From Vibrio gazogenes (GTDB taxonomy: Bacteria; Pseudomonadota; Gammaproteobacteria; Enterobacterales; Vibrionaceae), in contig NZ_CP018836.1 of NCBI RefSeq assembly GCF_002196515.1, positions 496,001 through 560,000 on the forward strand: DNA of 64,000 nucleotides. Direction: 5' to 3'. Below are positions 1 to 8,857 of this stretch, piece after piece. Position 1 is the first letter of the stretch. Every line of letters starts with the position of its first letter. Below the pieces are notes generated by a model. It ran no database searches. It was not told the DNA's origin and worked only from the letters and a program-made list of their open reading frames with translations. Position numbers and translations under genes: made by a program.

Positions 1-1353
1 CAGTACCTTTCGATGTAACCCTAATAAACGTAACGACTGGTGGCGACGTGGTAACACCGCTAATAATGCTTGATCGATGGTTCCCACCCCGACGGGCGCT
101 AATAATGCTTTTTTACGCGAATCGGCTAACCACTGATTACATTGTGCTGTTGCACTGCGATCCGTCTGCGCATAATTCATATCCCTCGGCCCGGATTCCA
201 TTGTCGCTTGTTGAAACCGTTCATTCATTTCCCGGGCAGCATGAGCCAGAACGATACTGGGTATATTGTCTTGCTCAGCGACGAACATCTGCTGGTAGTG
301 GTCTGCAACTCGGTCAAACATCGCATTTGAAGTAGCCATCGTCGGCAGACCGAAATAAAAACCGTCTGCGACATTTGCTGCCATCAGGCGGTGTGTCAGT
401 GTTAAAGCCGCTTCTGTTTTCCCCGAACCGGTCACATCTTCTAACACAAATAACTGCGGTGCATCATCGAGCGGAACCTCTTCGGCCCATCGTTGCAATG
501 GTGTCGGTTGAAAATGAAAATGAGCCTCTACAGACTGAAACGGTGCCGGACGACTCGATTGCGCTAAACCGAACGCTTGGATTGCTCTGACAGCCACATC
601 TTGCACCTTATGCCAATAATCGCAAAGTGCTTCGGGTTGACTTCGATAGTGAAAAAACGCCTGATTTGAACCAACCCAGTCAGCCAACACAGCAATACCG
701 GCCAGTTGCCAACTCACCTGTGCCAGACGGCTAGTCCATGCTTTGTCAGTGAGCTTTTCTAACGGTATATCCGGCCGGATTAAATGATAAACATCATGAA
801 CAAACTGCCCGGCGGCATCGAGATTATGCGGTTCGGTGAACTTTCTCATAGTTACCATCGCGGCATTTTCAACCGGCTGACCATGATGACCGAAGACACA
901 ATTGAGCATAATCATTAAGGTTTGATCGATGCGATCTTGTTCGTTTTCAGAATATGATACGAAAGTGGGAAGCTCTGCATAGACAGAATCTTTCAATACT
1001 TCCCAAAAAAATAACCCTAATCGGTCATGTCGATATTCGCGGCCATCGTATGTGCGACGGCAATGTGGTAACCATGAACCATCAGGTGGCCGATGTAGCG
1101 CCTGAAAAGCGGAGGCAAACTTGCCTAAATCATGTAACGTCAGCACAAAAGTAAACCAACGATTGAGCTGACTTGGTGAAATGCCCAGAAATGCAGCCAA
1201 CTCACCGGTGAGTGGTTTTTCAGGATGTAATAGTTGTTGCCCGACAGCAGCTACATCAAGACAATGATAAGGCAAAAGATGGTAGTCATCCCCATGATAT
1301 GTCAGTGCTTGACTCGCCTTGCCCCAGTACAAGAAGTAGGCAGGTTCTTCCAT
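1..1353 (-). CDS. cas3: CRISPR-associated helicase/nuclease Cas3, type I-E (partial, C-terminus off the left edge)
   Basis: Cas3 is recruited by Cascade to unwind and degrade invader DNA. The reading frame is open from an ATG at 1353 to base 1, giving 451 codons; the rest of the protein lies outside the window. An N-terminal HD nuclease domain is visible: HD in LTLHDLGKF at about residues 74-75 and GHHGQ further on. A Walker A motif, TGSGKTEA, sits near residue 305, followed by GLPTMATSNAM and the helicase segment LAHAAREMNERF, both typical of type I-E Cas3. The HD-helicase order is the usual one. The gene is read leftward, co-directional with the CRISPR array 150 bp upstream. The remaining I-E genes (cse1 to cas2) would be expected to the left. 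I see no frameshift or stop in the visible part. Family assignment is firm; whether the whole gene is intact cannot be judged here. Confidence 0.9.
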   Translation of the reverse strand, partial: MEEPAYFLYWGKASQALTYHGDDYHLLPYHCLDVAAVGQQLLHPEKPLTGELAAFLGISPSQLNRWFTFVLTLHDLGKFASAFQALHRPPDGSWLPHCRRTYDGREYRHDRLGLFFWEVLKDSVYAELPTFVSYSENEQDRIDQTLMIMLNCVFGHHGQPVENAAMVTMRKFTEPHNLDAAGQFVHDVYHLIRPDIPLEKLTDKAWTSRLAQVSWQLAGIAVLADWVGSNQAFFHYRSQPEALCDYWHKVQDVAVRAIQAFGLAQSSRPAPFQSVEAHFHFQPTPLQRWAEEVPLDDAPQLFVLEDVTGSGKTEAALTLTHRLMAANVADGFYFGLPTMATSNAMFDRVADHYQQMFVAEQDNIPSIVLAHAAREMNERFQQATMESGPRDMNYAQTDRSATAQCNQWLADSRKKALLAPVGVGTIDQALLAVLPRRHQSLRLLGLHRKVL

Positions 1354-1501
1354 GAGAGGTTGATTCCAGTAATCAATTGAATGTTATCAAAAATAACACA
1401 CCTCTTGTTTTAAATACGGGAAAAATAACAGACTAAGAAGAAGTTCAAGCTTATTTACACAATTAATAACAACACAGTCAATAATCATGTTTGTCAGCAC
1501 T

Positions 1502-1774
1502 CAATTTATCCCCGAATGTACGGGGAATGCGAACTAAATGAGGACTGGAACGACGATATTTATGGCTCATCCCCGTGCATACGGGGAACACCAAGAAAGC
1601 GCCGAGGCAACGGTTAGCGAGCTCGGTTCATCCCCGTGCATACGGGGAACACAACAAGCGAGCAAGGATCGTCTTACTGTTATGCGGTTCATCCCCGTGC
1701 ATACGGGGAACACGACATAATCCACCCCAGCATTGTCCAATTCAGCGGTTCATCCCCGTGCATACGGGGAACAC
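1502..1774 (-). CRISPR. Type I-E CRISPR array, 5 repeats and 4 spacers
   Basis: Repeat units of 29 nt lie at 1502-1530, 1563-1591, 1624-1652, 1685-1713 and 1746-1774. The four spacers (1531-1562, 1592-1623, 1653-1684, 1714-1745) are each exactly 32 nt. The repeat core on the + strand is CATCCCCGTGCATACGGGG, whose arms CCCCGT/ACGGGG form the I-E hairpin. The three right-hand repeats are identical. The one at 1563 has two changes near its start, and the one at 1502 has about nine, with the stem preserved. A decayed last repeat marks the old end, so the leader is on the right and the array is transcribed leftward, toward cas3. The orientation also matches the E. coli-type repeat (GTGTTCCCCG at its 5' end on the minus strand). 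Spacer targets were not searched. Confidence 0.95.
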
Positions 1775-1899
1775 TAATTGTAGTCATTTGATTTATAAAT
1801 ACAAATTTCGACATTCACAATCTACCAACATTTGGAGGTGGTTTTAAAGGTTATCAATATGGTCGGTTATGAAGCTATCGTAGGTTTAGTGTGCAATTA
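1775..1899 (-). promoter_or_regulatory. Probable CRISPR leader
   Basis: This AT-rich stretch directly abuts the conserved end of the array, opposite the degenerate repeat, which is where the I-E leader with promoter and integration signals should lie. It holds no open gene; the short + strand frames that cross it also cross the repeats and are not credible. The exact promoter was not identified. It ends where the repeat-family copy A begins. Confidence 0.5.
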
Positions 1900-2296
1900 A
1901 TTCATCCATGAATTTTTACCCTGAGTACATCGATCCTATTGGCTTTGTATATGTTTCTCTGAATTCAAATAAAATTCTGAACAAAGAAAACCATTCATGG
2001 AAGAATGGTTAGGCTTTTCCGGGCAGGACGCCTGTAAAGGCAGTTCTGGACAACGCGTGACCAAGCCAAACAAAAAAGATTTTCTGGTTACGCTTGCATC
2101 TTGGCAAGAGTCACTGACGCACAGAGCACCAATGCCGCTGAAATCGGAGAAATCGATTGTGCGTCAAAGTTCGGGGCTGGAGACTAGGAGAATAAAAACA
2201 GTGGTGCAGTGATTTGATGCGCGATTAATTTTGCCGATTTCAACCATATTCTGCAAATTTGCCCAGTTCCTTTTGAACAATTCAAAAGGAACTAAA
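1900..2296 (+). repeat. Structured intergenic repeat, copy A
   Basis: This is the first of five related copies in the window, all in the same orientation. It opens with the palindrome AATTCATCCATGAATT and continues with TACCCTGAGTACATCGATC and the hairpin CCATTC/GAATGG. Further stems are CGGGC/GCCTG, CTTGC (2093-2097) with GCAAG (2104-2108), and TGACGCACA (2115-2123) with TGTGCGTCA (2158-2166). It ends in a perfect 13-bp hairpin AGTTCCTTTTGAA (2265-2277) with its complement (2281-2293). Compared with copies B-E, several paired positions differ on both sides of the stem. No protein of normal length is encoded. The function is unknown; a structured RNA or a mobile palindromic element are the main options. 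Confidence 0.8.
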
Positions 2297-2317
2297 ACCA
2301 TCGATTAAAACGACCAG

Positions 2318-2530
2318 CTAACGACAAGCCACTTCTTTCGCGTCGGATTCATAAACCCCATCAAAAGATAAGAGCCGAACCTCTATGACAGCCCCAAAAT
2401 ATTCAATTTTAACCCGTGGGTCATCTTGCTGTTTCAACTGAGCGCTGAAAGTTTCATAAAGGGATGCAATAAAGTCCCTGACAGATTGATCAGCATCAAC
2501 CAGAGTGTGAGATGATTTATCTTGTTTCAT
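2318..2530 (-). CDS. Small hypothetical protein (70 aa)
   Basis: The 70-residue product starts MKQDKSSHTLVDADQ and is soluble, acidic and without signal peptide or membrane segment. A GGTAGG-like ribosome binding site precedes the ATG. It stands alone between repeat copy A and the divergently transcribed alpha/beta hydrolase gene. I do not recognise a family. The mixed helix-and-strand pattern (DFIASLYETFSAQLKQ, then VKIEYFGAVIEVRLL) looks like a real folded small protein rather than a chance frame. Confidence 0.5.
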   Translation of the reverse strand: MKQDKSSHTLVDADQSVRDFIASLYETFSAQLKQQDDPRVKIEYFGAVIEVRLLSFDGVYESDAKEVACR

Positions 2531-2644
2531 ATGCCTACCAACACCGTTTATAAAGTAAGTGATAACATGATGTAATCGCTTACTTTTATTTTTATCTACA
2601 TGAATGATTTATATTTTGCTCTCCATTTTTAAAAGGAGAACACA

Positions 2645-3487
2645 ATGGAAATCAATCAAATTATTCTTAATAACAACTTATTCAGATATTCTTTGTATAA
2701 GAATCGTCAATCTGAATCAGAACATGTGGTCATTTTTCTGCTTGGTGCTTTACAGGAGATCGAATCTGTTGATTCATTCTCTCGTAAATTTTCTGAGCAT
2801 CTGGATTGCTTCACTATAGAAGTTCCCGGAACTGGATGTACTAAACCGCTTGACGCCAGCATTAGTATTCGAGAGCAGGCCATGATGCTTTTAGAATTTA
2901 TTCATTATATGGGTATGAAAAAAATCCATATAATTGCCTTATCATATGCAACAGCAATATCGGTTGAACTTTGTGATCTCTGCCCCGATATCTTTAGTCT
3001 ATCGATATGTGGCGGACTGCCAAGCATCCCAGAATCAGGCAGATATGCGACCAAAAAAATGATTGCTGCATCAATGGGCGATAGCAAAGAATTCGCCAAA
3101 TTATTTACTAATACCATGACAGTCGATAATCCTGATATCCCCCAAAATAAAGCAATCCGAAAAGTGGTCGAAAGAAACATATCTAAAATGTCACCGGATC
3201 GAATGAATATATTCTTTGAGAATACAGTCAGGCTATTAGTACATCACCCTGATAACATAGAAAAAATAAAAACGCCTTGCACTATTTGTGTGGGAGAATA
3301 CGACCCATATATTACTAAAGAAAGCGTATTTAACTTTTCACAACAACTAACAAATTGTAACTTTATTATAATTAATAATGCTGACCACTTTGTTCATTTA
3401 GAGCATCCAGATAAACTATGTAATATTTTAATTGTACAGGCTGATACCTATATGAATTTAAGTAAAAAATTACAAGAATTTGTATGA
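2645..3487 (+). CDS. Alpha/beta hydrolase-fold protein
   Basis: The 280-residue protein has the alpha/beta hydrolase layout: an early HVVIFLLGALQ strand/turn, a nucleophile-elbow region IIALSYATA with the candidate serine near residue 100, an acid in VGEYDPY and a late histidine in NNADHFVHLEHP. The elbow reads A-L-S-Y-A instead of the usual G-x-S-x-G, so catalysis is likely but the substrate is unknown. It has no signal peptide, so it should be cytoplasmic. An AAAAGGAGAAC ribosome binding site lies just before the ATG. The base composition is clearly more AT-rich than the metabolic genes of the window, which suggests horizontal acquisition. It converges with the HTH-like gene at 3588-4472, and the two may form a functional pair. 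Confidence 0.75.
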   Translation: MEINQIILNNNLFRYSLYKNRQSESEHVVIFLLGALQEIESVDSFSRKFSEHLDCFTIEVPGTGCTKPLDASISIREQAMMLLEFIHYMGMKKIHIIALSYATAISVELCDLCPDIFSLSICGGLPSIPESGRYATKKMIAASMGDSKEFAKLFTNTMTVDNPDIPQNKAIRKVVERNISKMSPDRMNIFFENTVRLLVHHPDNIEKIKTPCTICVGEYDPYITKESVFNFSQQLTNCNFIIINNADHFVHLEHPDKLCNILIVQADTYMNLSKKLQEFV

Positions 3488-3587
3488 ATGATTGAGTCTT
3501 ATTTTTAAATTTATATTCAACTTGGTCAACTTAAATCTATGTCCGTTTTAAGTTGACCTTTTACAATGACATGATAGGCATCACGTT

Positions 3588-4472
3588 TTATCTATAAAGT
3601 TCTGATAAACTCATCAGAACTTTAATCATTGATTTTCTTTCATTTTCTCCAAGTAATCTAAGTGCCTCTATCATTAAAGAATCTCGTACATGTTGAACCT
3701 GTCTAAGTTTATGAAACTCGGGGAACTGCTTCATTTCACTGATGAAATTAACATGAGCATCGAGATGAAAACCCTGCATAACTCTGAAACCGATAGATAC
3801 AGGAAAGTGTATTGTTCTATTCGGATTTTCCAAAATGTTATACTGATATTCTGATAAACCAAGCACTCTCGATATAGTGTCAATAGAGAGATTATTTTCG
3901 TGTCTGAATTTTTTTACTGTAAGAGCAATTGAATGATAATAGTCAATTGCAAAGGCATTAATGTCCAGTACATCCGGTGGCAACAAATGACTATGATCTA
4001 TCATACATCCATACTCTGCTTCTATCTGTTGTCTGAATGTCAGAAAAATTTGTTTTGATTCTTCATTGAGCATACAGAAAATCATCGATAAAAAAAGTTC
4101 TATGACTTCTGTTGGTACACGTCCGACACGAACAAGAGCTTCAACAACACTATCTCCCATGCCTCGGTAAAGTTTATTTTGCTTAAATCCATGAAAAAAT
4201 GCAGTCATAGGAACCATAGTTATCCATGAATATGCTGCAACAACATGAATAGGACGCATCGATGAGTAGCTTTGATGCATATAACGTTTTAAAGTACTCC
4301 CTTGTATACCAGAAAACCGTTTATCTAGTTGACTGAATGTTAACTTTTGGACTCGTCTTACATAGGACATTGCAGCCGAAACATTAGAATTTAAACTTTT
4401 CATCACTTCATCTAAATGAGCAGTCTCTTGCTCCGATACTACTAAAATTTTCTTATTTCCATATTCAGCCAT
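3588..4472 (-). CDS. HTH-like (XRE-related) protein of unknown role
   Basis: The 294-residue protein is predicted to be soluble. An internal segment, NNLSIDTISRVLGLSEYQYNILE, near residues 190-215 resembles a Cro/CI-type helix-turn-helix. A first, weaker one is LTFSQLDKRFSGIQGSTLKRY near residues 43-65. Two HTH-like halves in one chain suggest a regulator. The gene is AT-rich like the convergent hydrolase at 2645-3487, and the two stop codons are only about 100 bp apart. No characterised homologue is recognised, so the call stays at the level of a putative transcriptional regulator. The long AT-rich region to its right (4473-4790) would hold its promoter. Confidence 0.55.
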   Translation of the reverse strand: MAEYGNKKILVVSEQETAHLDEVMKSLNSNVSAAMSYVRRVQKLTFSQLDKRFSGIQGSTLKRYMHQSYSSMRPIHVVAAYSWITMVPMTAFFHGFKQNKLYRGMGDSVVEALVRVGRVPTEVIELFLSMIFCMLNEESKQIFLTFRQQIEAEYGCMIDHSHLLPPDVLDINAFAIDYYHSIALTVKKFRHENNLSIDTISRVLGLSEYQYNILENPNRTIHFPVSIGFRVMQGFHLDAHVNFISEMKQFPEFHKLRQVQHVRDSLMIEALRLLGENERKSMIKVLMSLSELYR

Positions 4473-4790
4473 ATATACTTAATCCAACTGTTAAAAAATC
4501 AATATTTCACTAATTATATAGGCACAAAGATTATTAATTTTATCAGATATGTCAATCTTGTTGGTGACTCATTTTTGAACAGAACAGATATTGATGATTT
4601 ATTCCCTTCATATTCTCAATATATGTTTTCATTCAGCATTGATTATTGATTGACAGAACTCTGGGATTACTAAACTACCTATGCAGTGGTTAGCGGCAAA
4701 AACCTTTTTACCTTGTTAAAAATGCTTCTCTGTATATTGCTATTTTTATTGATTATTTTTTAAGGGCAAAAAAGAAGGTTTAAACGACTT
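4473..4790. other. AT-rich intergenic region
   Basis: This stretch of about 318 bp upstream of the HTH-like gene contains no open gene and no hairpin with a T-tract that I can see. It must hold the leftward promoter of the gene at 3588-4472. It ends at repeat copy B. Confidence 0.5.
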
Positions 4791-5080
4791 ACATTTTACC
4801 CTGAGTACATCGATCAAATTAGCTTTTGCTATGTTTCACCCAATCCAAATCAACCACCCAACCAAGAAAACCATTCATGGAAGAATGCTTAGGCTTTTCC
4901 GGGCAGGACGACCGTAAAAGGCGGTTCTGGACAACGTGCGACGCCGTCAAACAAAAAAGATTTTCTGGTTCGTCTTTCATCTCTGAAAGATAAACTGACG
5001 CACAGAGCTCAGAAGCCTCTGAAATCGAGAAACTCAATTGTGCGTCATATTTCGGAACTAAGGCTGAGAAGGTAAAATTT
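4791..5080 (+). repeat. Structured intergenic repeat, copy B
   Basis: Copy B aligns with copy A from ACCCTGAGTACATCGATC through CATTCATGGAAGAATG, GGCTTTTCCGGGCAGGACG and AAACAAAAAAGATTTTCTGG. Its stems are TCTTTC (4973-4978) with GAAAGA (4985-4990) and TGACGCACA (4996-5004) with TGTGCGTCA (5039-5047). In copy A the first of these stems is CTTGC/GCAAG, so both sides changed together. Copy B lacks the last third, including the terminal hairpin present in A, C and D. It lies immediately downstream of the VgrG/immunity module. Confidence 0.8.
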
Positions 5081-5117
5081 ATGAGACTCGATAACCTTTC
5101 AACACCGTTGCTTTTAT

Positions 5118-5567
5118 CTATCCCCCATAAATCCCGGAAGAGTCTTTACATAAACTTTTTGATTTGGCATAAACTCGCCAACTACTCTTGGCAGAAGTGC
5201 GAGATTCTTTTACACACTTTACATATCCGGCCTGATCGACTTTGTAGCCCAGGTAGAAACGAGCAGGAATAGCAGCAATGGCAACAGCTAACGTGATCCA
5301 CATAATCTTCATCCCAACACTGTGATAAGCTTTTGCATATTCCCCAGCATCTTTTTTAGGGTGAAATAGTTGATGAACTATGACGAATAGAATCCCGATT
5401 GACATAGGGAATACTGACGCTACTGCCACATAATTGGTATACGCAATCAAACGAACTCTGTTTTCTAGTGGTTGAAAAGGGAGATATAACTCAGACAAAA
5501 ATCCTAAAGCAATCCCACCTCCTAATATAAGCAAGCAGAACAACAATCCAAAAATTCTTATCGTCAT
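5118..5567 (-). CDS. DUF1240-like membrane protein, candidate immunity protein for the VgrG toxin domain
   Basis: The 149-residue protein has three hydrophobic segments, at about residues 5-24, 47-67 and 88-108, and a basic, Cys-containing C-terminus (YVKCVKESR and AKSKSLCK). This pattern matches the DUF1240 family of enterobacterial and vibrio inner-membrane proteins found beside secretion effectors. Its ATG overlaps the TGA stop of vgrG in an ATGA arrangement, so the two are translationally coupled. An integral membrane protein coded directly after a VgrG with a membrane-inserting C-terminus is the expected layout for an effector and its immunity protein. Immunity function is inferred from context. 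Confidence 0.7.
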   Translation of the reverse strand: MTIRIFGLLFCLLILGGGIALGFLSELYLPFQPLENRVRLIAYTNYVAVASVFPMSIGILFVIVHQLFHPKKDAGEYAKAYHSVGMKIMWITLAVAIAAIPARFYLGYKVDQAGYVKCVKESRTSAKSSWRVYAKSKSLCKDSSGIYGG

Positions 5568-8407
5568 AATTCAATCTCTTTCAATTTATCAACCAACGTA
5601 TCAGAAATGCCATAATCATTATCTAAACTATCAAGTAAGAAACTTGCTCCCATACCAAATCCAGCAAAAGCACACCCAACAACAACTAAAGGTAAACCGA
5701 TTGAGCTGGCTATAACAGCCATCACTGTCCCAACCCCCGTCGCTATCATCCCTTTGGCAATATCCACACCGGAGCGCCCGACTAAATCTGCCATGGTTTT
5801 CTCATCATGAACAAACACATCCACGGCATTAATTGCAACAGCGAAGATAATATCTACCACCAGCCCCACCCGCAGCATGTTTCTCGCCATGTTCTTCGTC
5901 CCCAGACCGAGTTGAACCACCTGCGGATTATTGGCGCGCCAGCGATTGCCTTTCATCAGCGTTTTTAAATGTTTTTTATACCCTTTGATAATCACATAAT
6001 CCCGTCCATTGGCGGGTTTGGTGTACACGACCACACCCATGCCTCCCAGCCCTTTTGTCAATCGGTAGGCATCATGCGCATTGGCAGCACCATCCCAAAC
6101 TTTCTTGCCATTGTCCAGCGTATCTTTGCCGTTGTATTCCCGCCACAAATTATTGGCAAACTCTTCCGCCTCTTCGAGCGACAGCACCGCTAGGTCCACC
6201 GCCTTCTGCGTATATTCCACCGTAATTTCCCGGTGATTGATAAAGTCATAGTTAGGCCAGTGCATATTCTCCGGATCAACCTTGACGGGCGTTGCGGAAG
6301 CAGTAACTGATGCTCCACCATTGCTCGCAGCTCCCTGTGTCATACGACCTTGTTTTATCATTTCTGGCATATCGATTTTCACGTCAGCATTCGCTGTGAT
6401 CAGTGAAGCCTGTTTCGGTGTAAATGATGACTGTTCGGCGGTGGTTGCTTTGGCCGAGGAATTCGGAAGCATAACATTTTTCCCACCAAACCCACTGCCA
6501 CTTCCGGCACTGCCACCGGAGTTGAGGTTGACTCCGGCACCACTGAGGGAAACACCGGATGGATCGACTTTAACGAAGCTGCCACCGGCTTTAAGGGTGA
6601 TTTCATTCCCGGCTTCGATGATGACTTGCTCACCGGCTTTGATGTGGATTTCGGTGCCCGCTTCATTGACCCACACTTTACCGGCTTTCACATGCAACTC
6701 ACCTTCAATCATCAGCGTCTGGCTTTTGGCGATTTTAGTGCGCGCTTCACCGCTGACGGTGTGGTGATCATTGACCTTGATATGGCTGTAGCGGTCATTG
6801 TCGATGGTGGTACTTTGGTTATGCTTGATATGCGTGGTCGCGTCGTTCTCGACCAGCGTGTCGGTATCTTTCTGCGCGTGCAGGTAGATTTTCTCACTGC
6901 CTGACTGGTCTTCAAAACTCAGCTCGTTATAGCCTTCGCCTTGGTGCGTTTCCGTGCGGATCACCGTTTTGGTTTTGTTTTCCGGCAACGGATACGGTGT
7001 AACATTATTGGCATTGTAAGTCCGACCGGTAATGATCGGCTGATCCGGGTCGCCATTAAGAAAATGCACCACCACTTCATGACCAACCCGTGGCACAGCC
7101 ATCATGCCATACTGTGCACCGGCCCAACCTTGGGTCACGCGGAGCCAGCAAGAGCTTTGCTCATTTGAGCTGCCGTATCTGTCCCATGCCTTTCTGTCCC
7201 AAGGAAAGTGTACTTTCACCCGACCATGCTCATCACAGTAGATCTCTTCCCCTTCGGGGCCGACCACCGTGCCCATCATCGGGAACTTGAGGAGCGGCTT
7301 GCTGCGGGGTGTCATTTGCCACACTTGATCACCGAGAACCGCAGCAAACTGGTTGGCGTACGTAGTTGCACCGCTGCCACCGGATTCTTCCAGCGCTTGC
7401 GGCTGGCTGCCCTGATGCGCCACCTGAACCAGCAGATAATTGCGATTCATCTCACTGTCCAAGTGTTCCATCAAATCAAAGCGCTTACCGGCCTGAAGCT
7501 GTGCGTCGTTACTTTTGCCGTGGAAGGTGTGCGCTTGTCGGCGCAGCGCTTCAAGGCGGATTTGCGTAAACGCCTGACCGCTGGTGTCGTCTTTAAATCG
7601 CCCCGGATGGTCAAAGTGCTCATAGTCGCCACGCTGATAATTCATATCGGATGCCGTGGCTGACTGAGCCAGATTATAGGATGGCTTTTTAAAACTGTAA
7701 TCGCCCAGTTGGACGTCACTGACTTCCATCTGTTTCTGCTCGATCAGGGTCGAGACATACGGATTTTCAAATACTCCACCGGACAGCGCGTTATACGGCA
7801 CTGGCATCGACAGACGACCGAACCCTTCGGGATTATCCGTCAGGACTAACACATGCTTGTCTTGTTGATGTTCAAAGTGATACATCAGCCCTTCTTCCGC
7901 CGCCAGACGGTGGAAAAATTCTAAATCGGTCTCACGGTACTGAACGCAGTATTCGCGTTTGGCACACTCGCGGCGCACTGAAAACGCATAATCATTGATA
8001 TTCATTTCCTGAAGCAGCACGGAGAGAATTTCCGGTACGTCCAGTTGTTGAAAAATCCGGCTGTTATGGCGCAGCGACAGTCTTTCCAGAGACGGCACCA
8101 AGGTGAGTGAATAAAAGGTATGATGGTGACCGGTATCGCCCCGGCTGAAATTACGAATAATGCCGTGAACCTTTTGCGCGACCTCATGATCGCGCAGCAC
8201 TTCAAGCAGTGCGGTACTATCGACCATCTGCTCGAAACTCAGGTCACTGTTGCGGCTGGCAATATCGATGCGATACCGATAGCCATAAACCGGTTGACCT
8301 TGATCATCCACCGAGTCTGAGATCGATTCGATGCCCTGATAGTCACGGACCACCAATGTCTCATCATTGACACCATCGATGGTGAGTTTAAATTTAAGTC
8401 GGGTCAT
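5564..8407 (-). CDS. vgrG: Evolved VgrG: type VI secretion spike with C-terminal membrane-active effector domain
   Basis: The 947-residue protein starts MTRLKFKLTIDGV. Residues 1 to about 480 are the gp27/gp5-like spike base (SSCWLRVTQGWAGAQYGMMAVPR and related motifs). This is followed by the repetitive beta-helix needle (about 490-640; EIHIKAGEQVIIEAGNEITLKAG) and a Gly/Ser linker near 640. The last 250 residues are not part of a standard VgrG. They contain NFINHREI-like soluble sequence and then a hydrophobic region (MLRVGLVVDIIFAVAINAV; GMIATGVGTVMAVIASSIGL; PLVVVGCAFAGFGMGASFLL) that could insert into a target membrane. The toxin role is inferred. The gene is coupled to a DUF1240-like immunity candidate. 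No other T6SS structural genes are in the window, so this is an orphan vgrG island, flanked on both sides by the repeat family. Confidence 0.9.
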   Translation of the reverse strand: MTRLKFKLTIDGVNDETLVVRDYQGIESISDSVDDQGQPVYGYRYRIDIASRNSDLSFEQMVDSTALLEVLRDHEVAQKVHGIIRNFSRGDTGHHHTFYSLTLVPSLERLSLRHNSRIFQQLDVPEILSVLLQEMNINDYAFSVRRECAKREYCVQYRETDLEFFHRLAAEEGLMYHFEHQQDKHVLVLTDNPEGFGRLSMPVPYNALSGGVFENPYVSTLIEQKQMEVSDVQLGDYSFKKPSYNLAQSATASDMNYQRGDYEHFDHPGRFKDDTSGQAFTQIRLEALRRQAHTFHGKSNDAQLQAGKRFDLMEHLDSEMNRNYLLVQVAHQGSQPQALEESGGSGATTYANQFAAVLGDQVWQMTPRSKPLLKFPMMGTVVGPEGEEIYCDEHGRVKVHFPWDRKAWDRYGSSNEQSSCWLRVTQGWAGAQYGMMAVPRVGHEVVVHFLNGDPDQPIITGRTYNANNVTPYPLPENKTKTVIRTETHQGEGYNELSFEDQSGSEKIYLHAQKDTDTLVENDATTHIKHNQSTTIDNDRYSHIKVNDHHTVSGEARTKIAKSQTLMIEGELHVKAGKVWVNEAGTEIHIKAGEQVIIEAGNEITLKAGGSFVKVDPSGVSLSGAGVNLNSGGSAGSGSGFGGKNVMLPNSSAKATTAEQSSFTPKQASLITANADVKIDMPEMIKQGRMTQGAASNGGASVTASATPVKVDPENMHWPNYDFINHREITVEYTQKAVDLAVLSLEEAEEFANNLWREYNGKDTLDNGKKVWDGAANAHDAYRLTKGLGGMGVVVYTKPANGRDYVIIKGYKKHLKTLMKGNRWRANNPQVVQLGLGTKNMARNMLRVGLVVDIIFAVAINAVDVFVHDEKTMADLVGRSGVDIAKGMIATGVGTVMAVIASSIGLPLVVVGCAFAGFGMGASFLLDSLDNDYGISDTLVDKLKEIEL

Positions 8408-8585
8408 AAAAGTCTGTCTGTGTTGTTTCCTGATTGATATTTATTGATAATATTCTTTTCATATGAATACACAATTATACTCAATAGAGTTTATAATTCA
8501 TGCTCTAATCAGGAGTTTTAGGGGCGAGATATTATTTCTGGAACGGGAATAACATGGAGCGCGACTTGAAATGACTCGGTTGTGA
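8408..8585. promoter_or_regulatory. Upstream region of vgrG
   Basis: This is the AT-rich stretch between the vgrG start codon and repeat copy C, and it should hold the leftward vgrG promoter. No specific operator or sigma-54 -24/-12 element could be assigned with confidence. Confidence 0.35.
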
Positions 8586-8857
8586 TTTGGCAAGAGTCAC
8601 TGGCGCACAAAGCACCAATGCCTCTGAAATCGAAGAACGTAATTGTGCGTCAAAATTCGGAGCCGGAGGCTGGAAAGATTGGAAGTTGAGGTGCAGCAGT
8701 TTGGTGCGCGATTGATTTTGCCGATTTCAATAGCATCTCCGAAAGCGCCCCAGATACTTTTGCCCAGCAGCAAAAGTACCCAAAAGTGCCTGAGTTTAAG
8801 TTCAGCGCACATGATCAGGGTCGCTTTTATTCGCTCCTGCTCACGAAAAGCTAAAAA
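8586..8857 (+). repeat. Structured intergenic repeat, copy C (5'-truncated)
   Basis: The copy begins inside the unit at TTGGCAAGAGTCACTGGC, so it lacks the first half. Its TGGCGCACA (8601-8609) pairs with TGTGCGTCA (8644-8652) using one G-U pair where copies A, B and D have A-U. It carries the terminal hairpin ATACTTTTGC/GCAAAAGTAC near 8753-8781 and the tail GCTCCTGCTCACGAAAAGC. It joins copy D without a gap, making a head-to-tail array. Confidence 0.8.

Noticed and set aside
1538..1847. Two + strand frames (60 and 90 codons) across the CRISPR array
   Set aside because: They are made of translated repeats (HPRAYGEH, SSPCIRGT units) and have no independent support.
6282..7663. Several + strand open frames of 75-161 codons inside vgrG
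   Set aside because: They lie fully inside a well-supported gene on the other strand.
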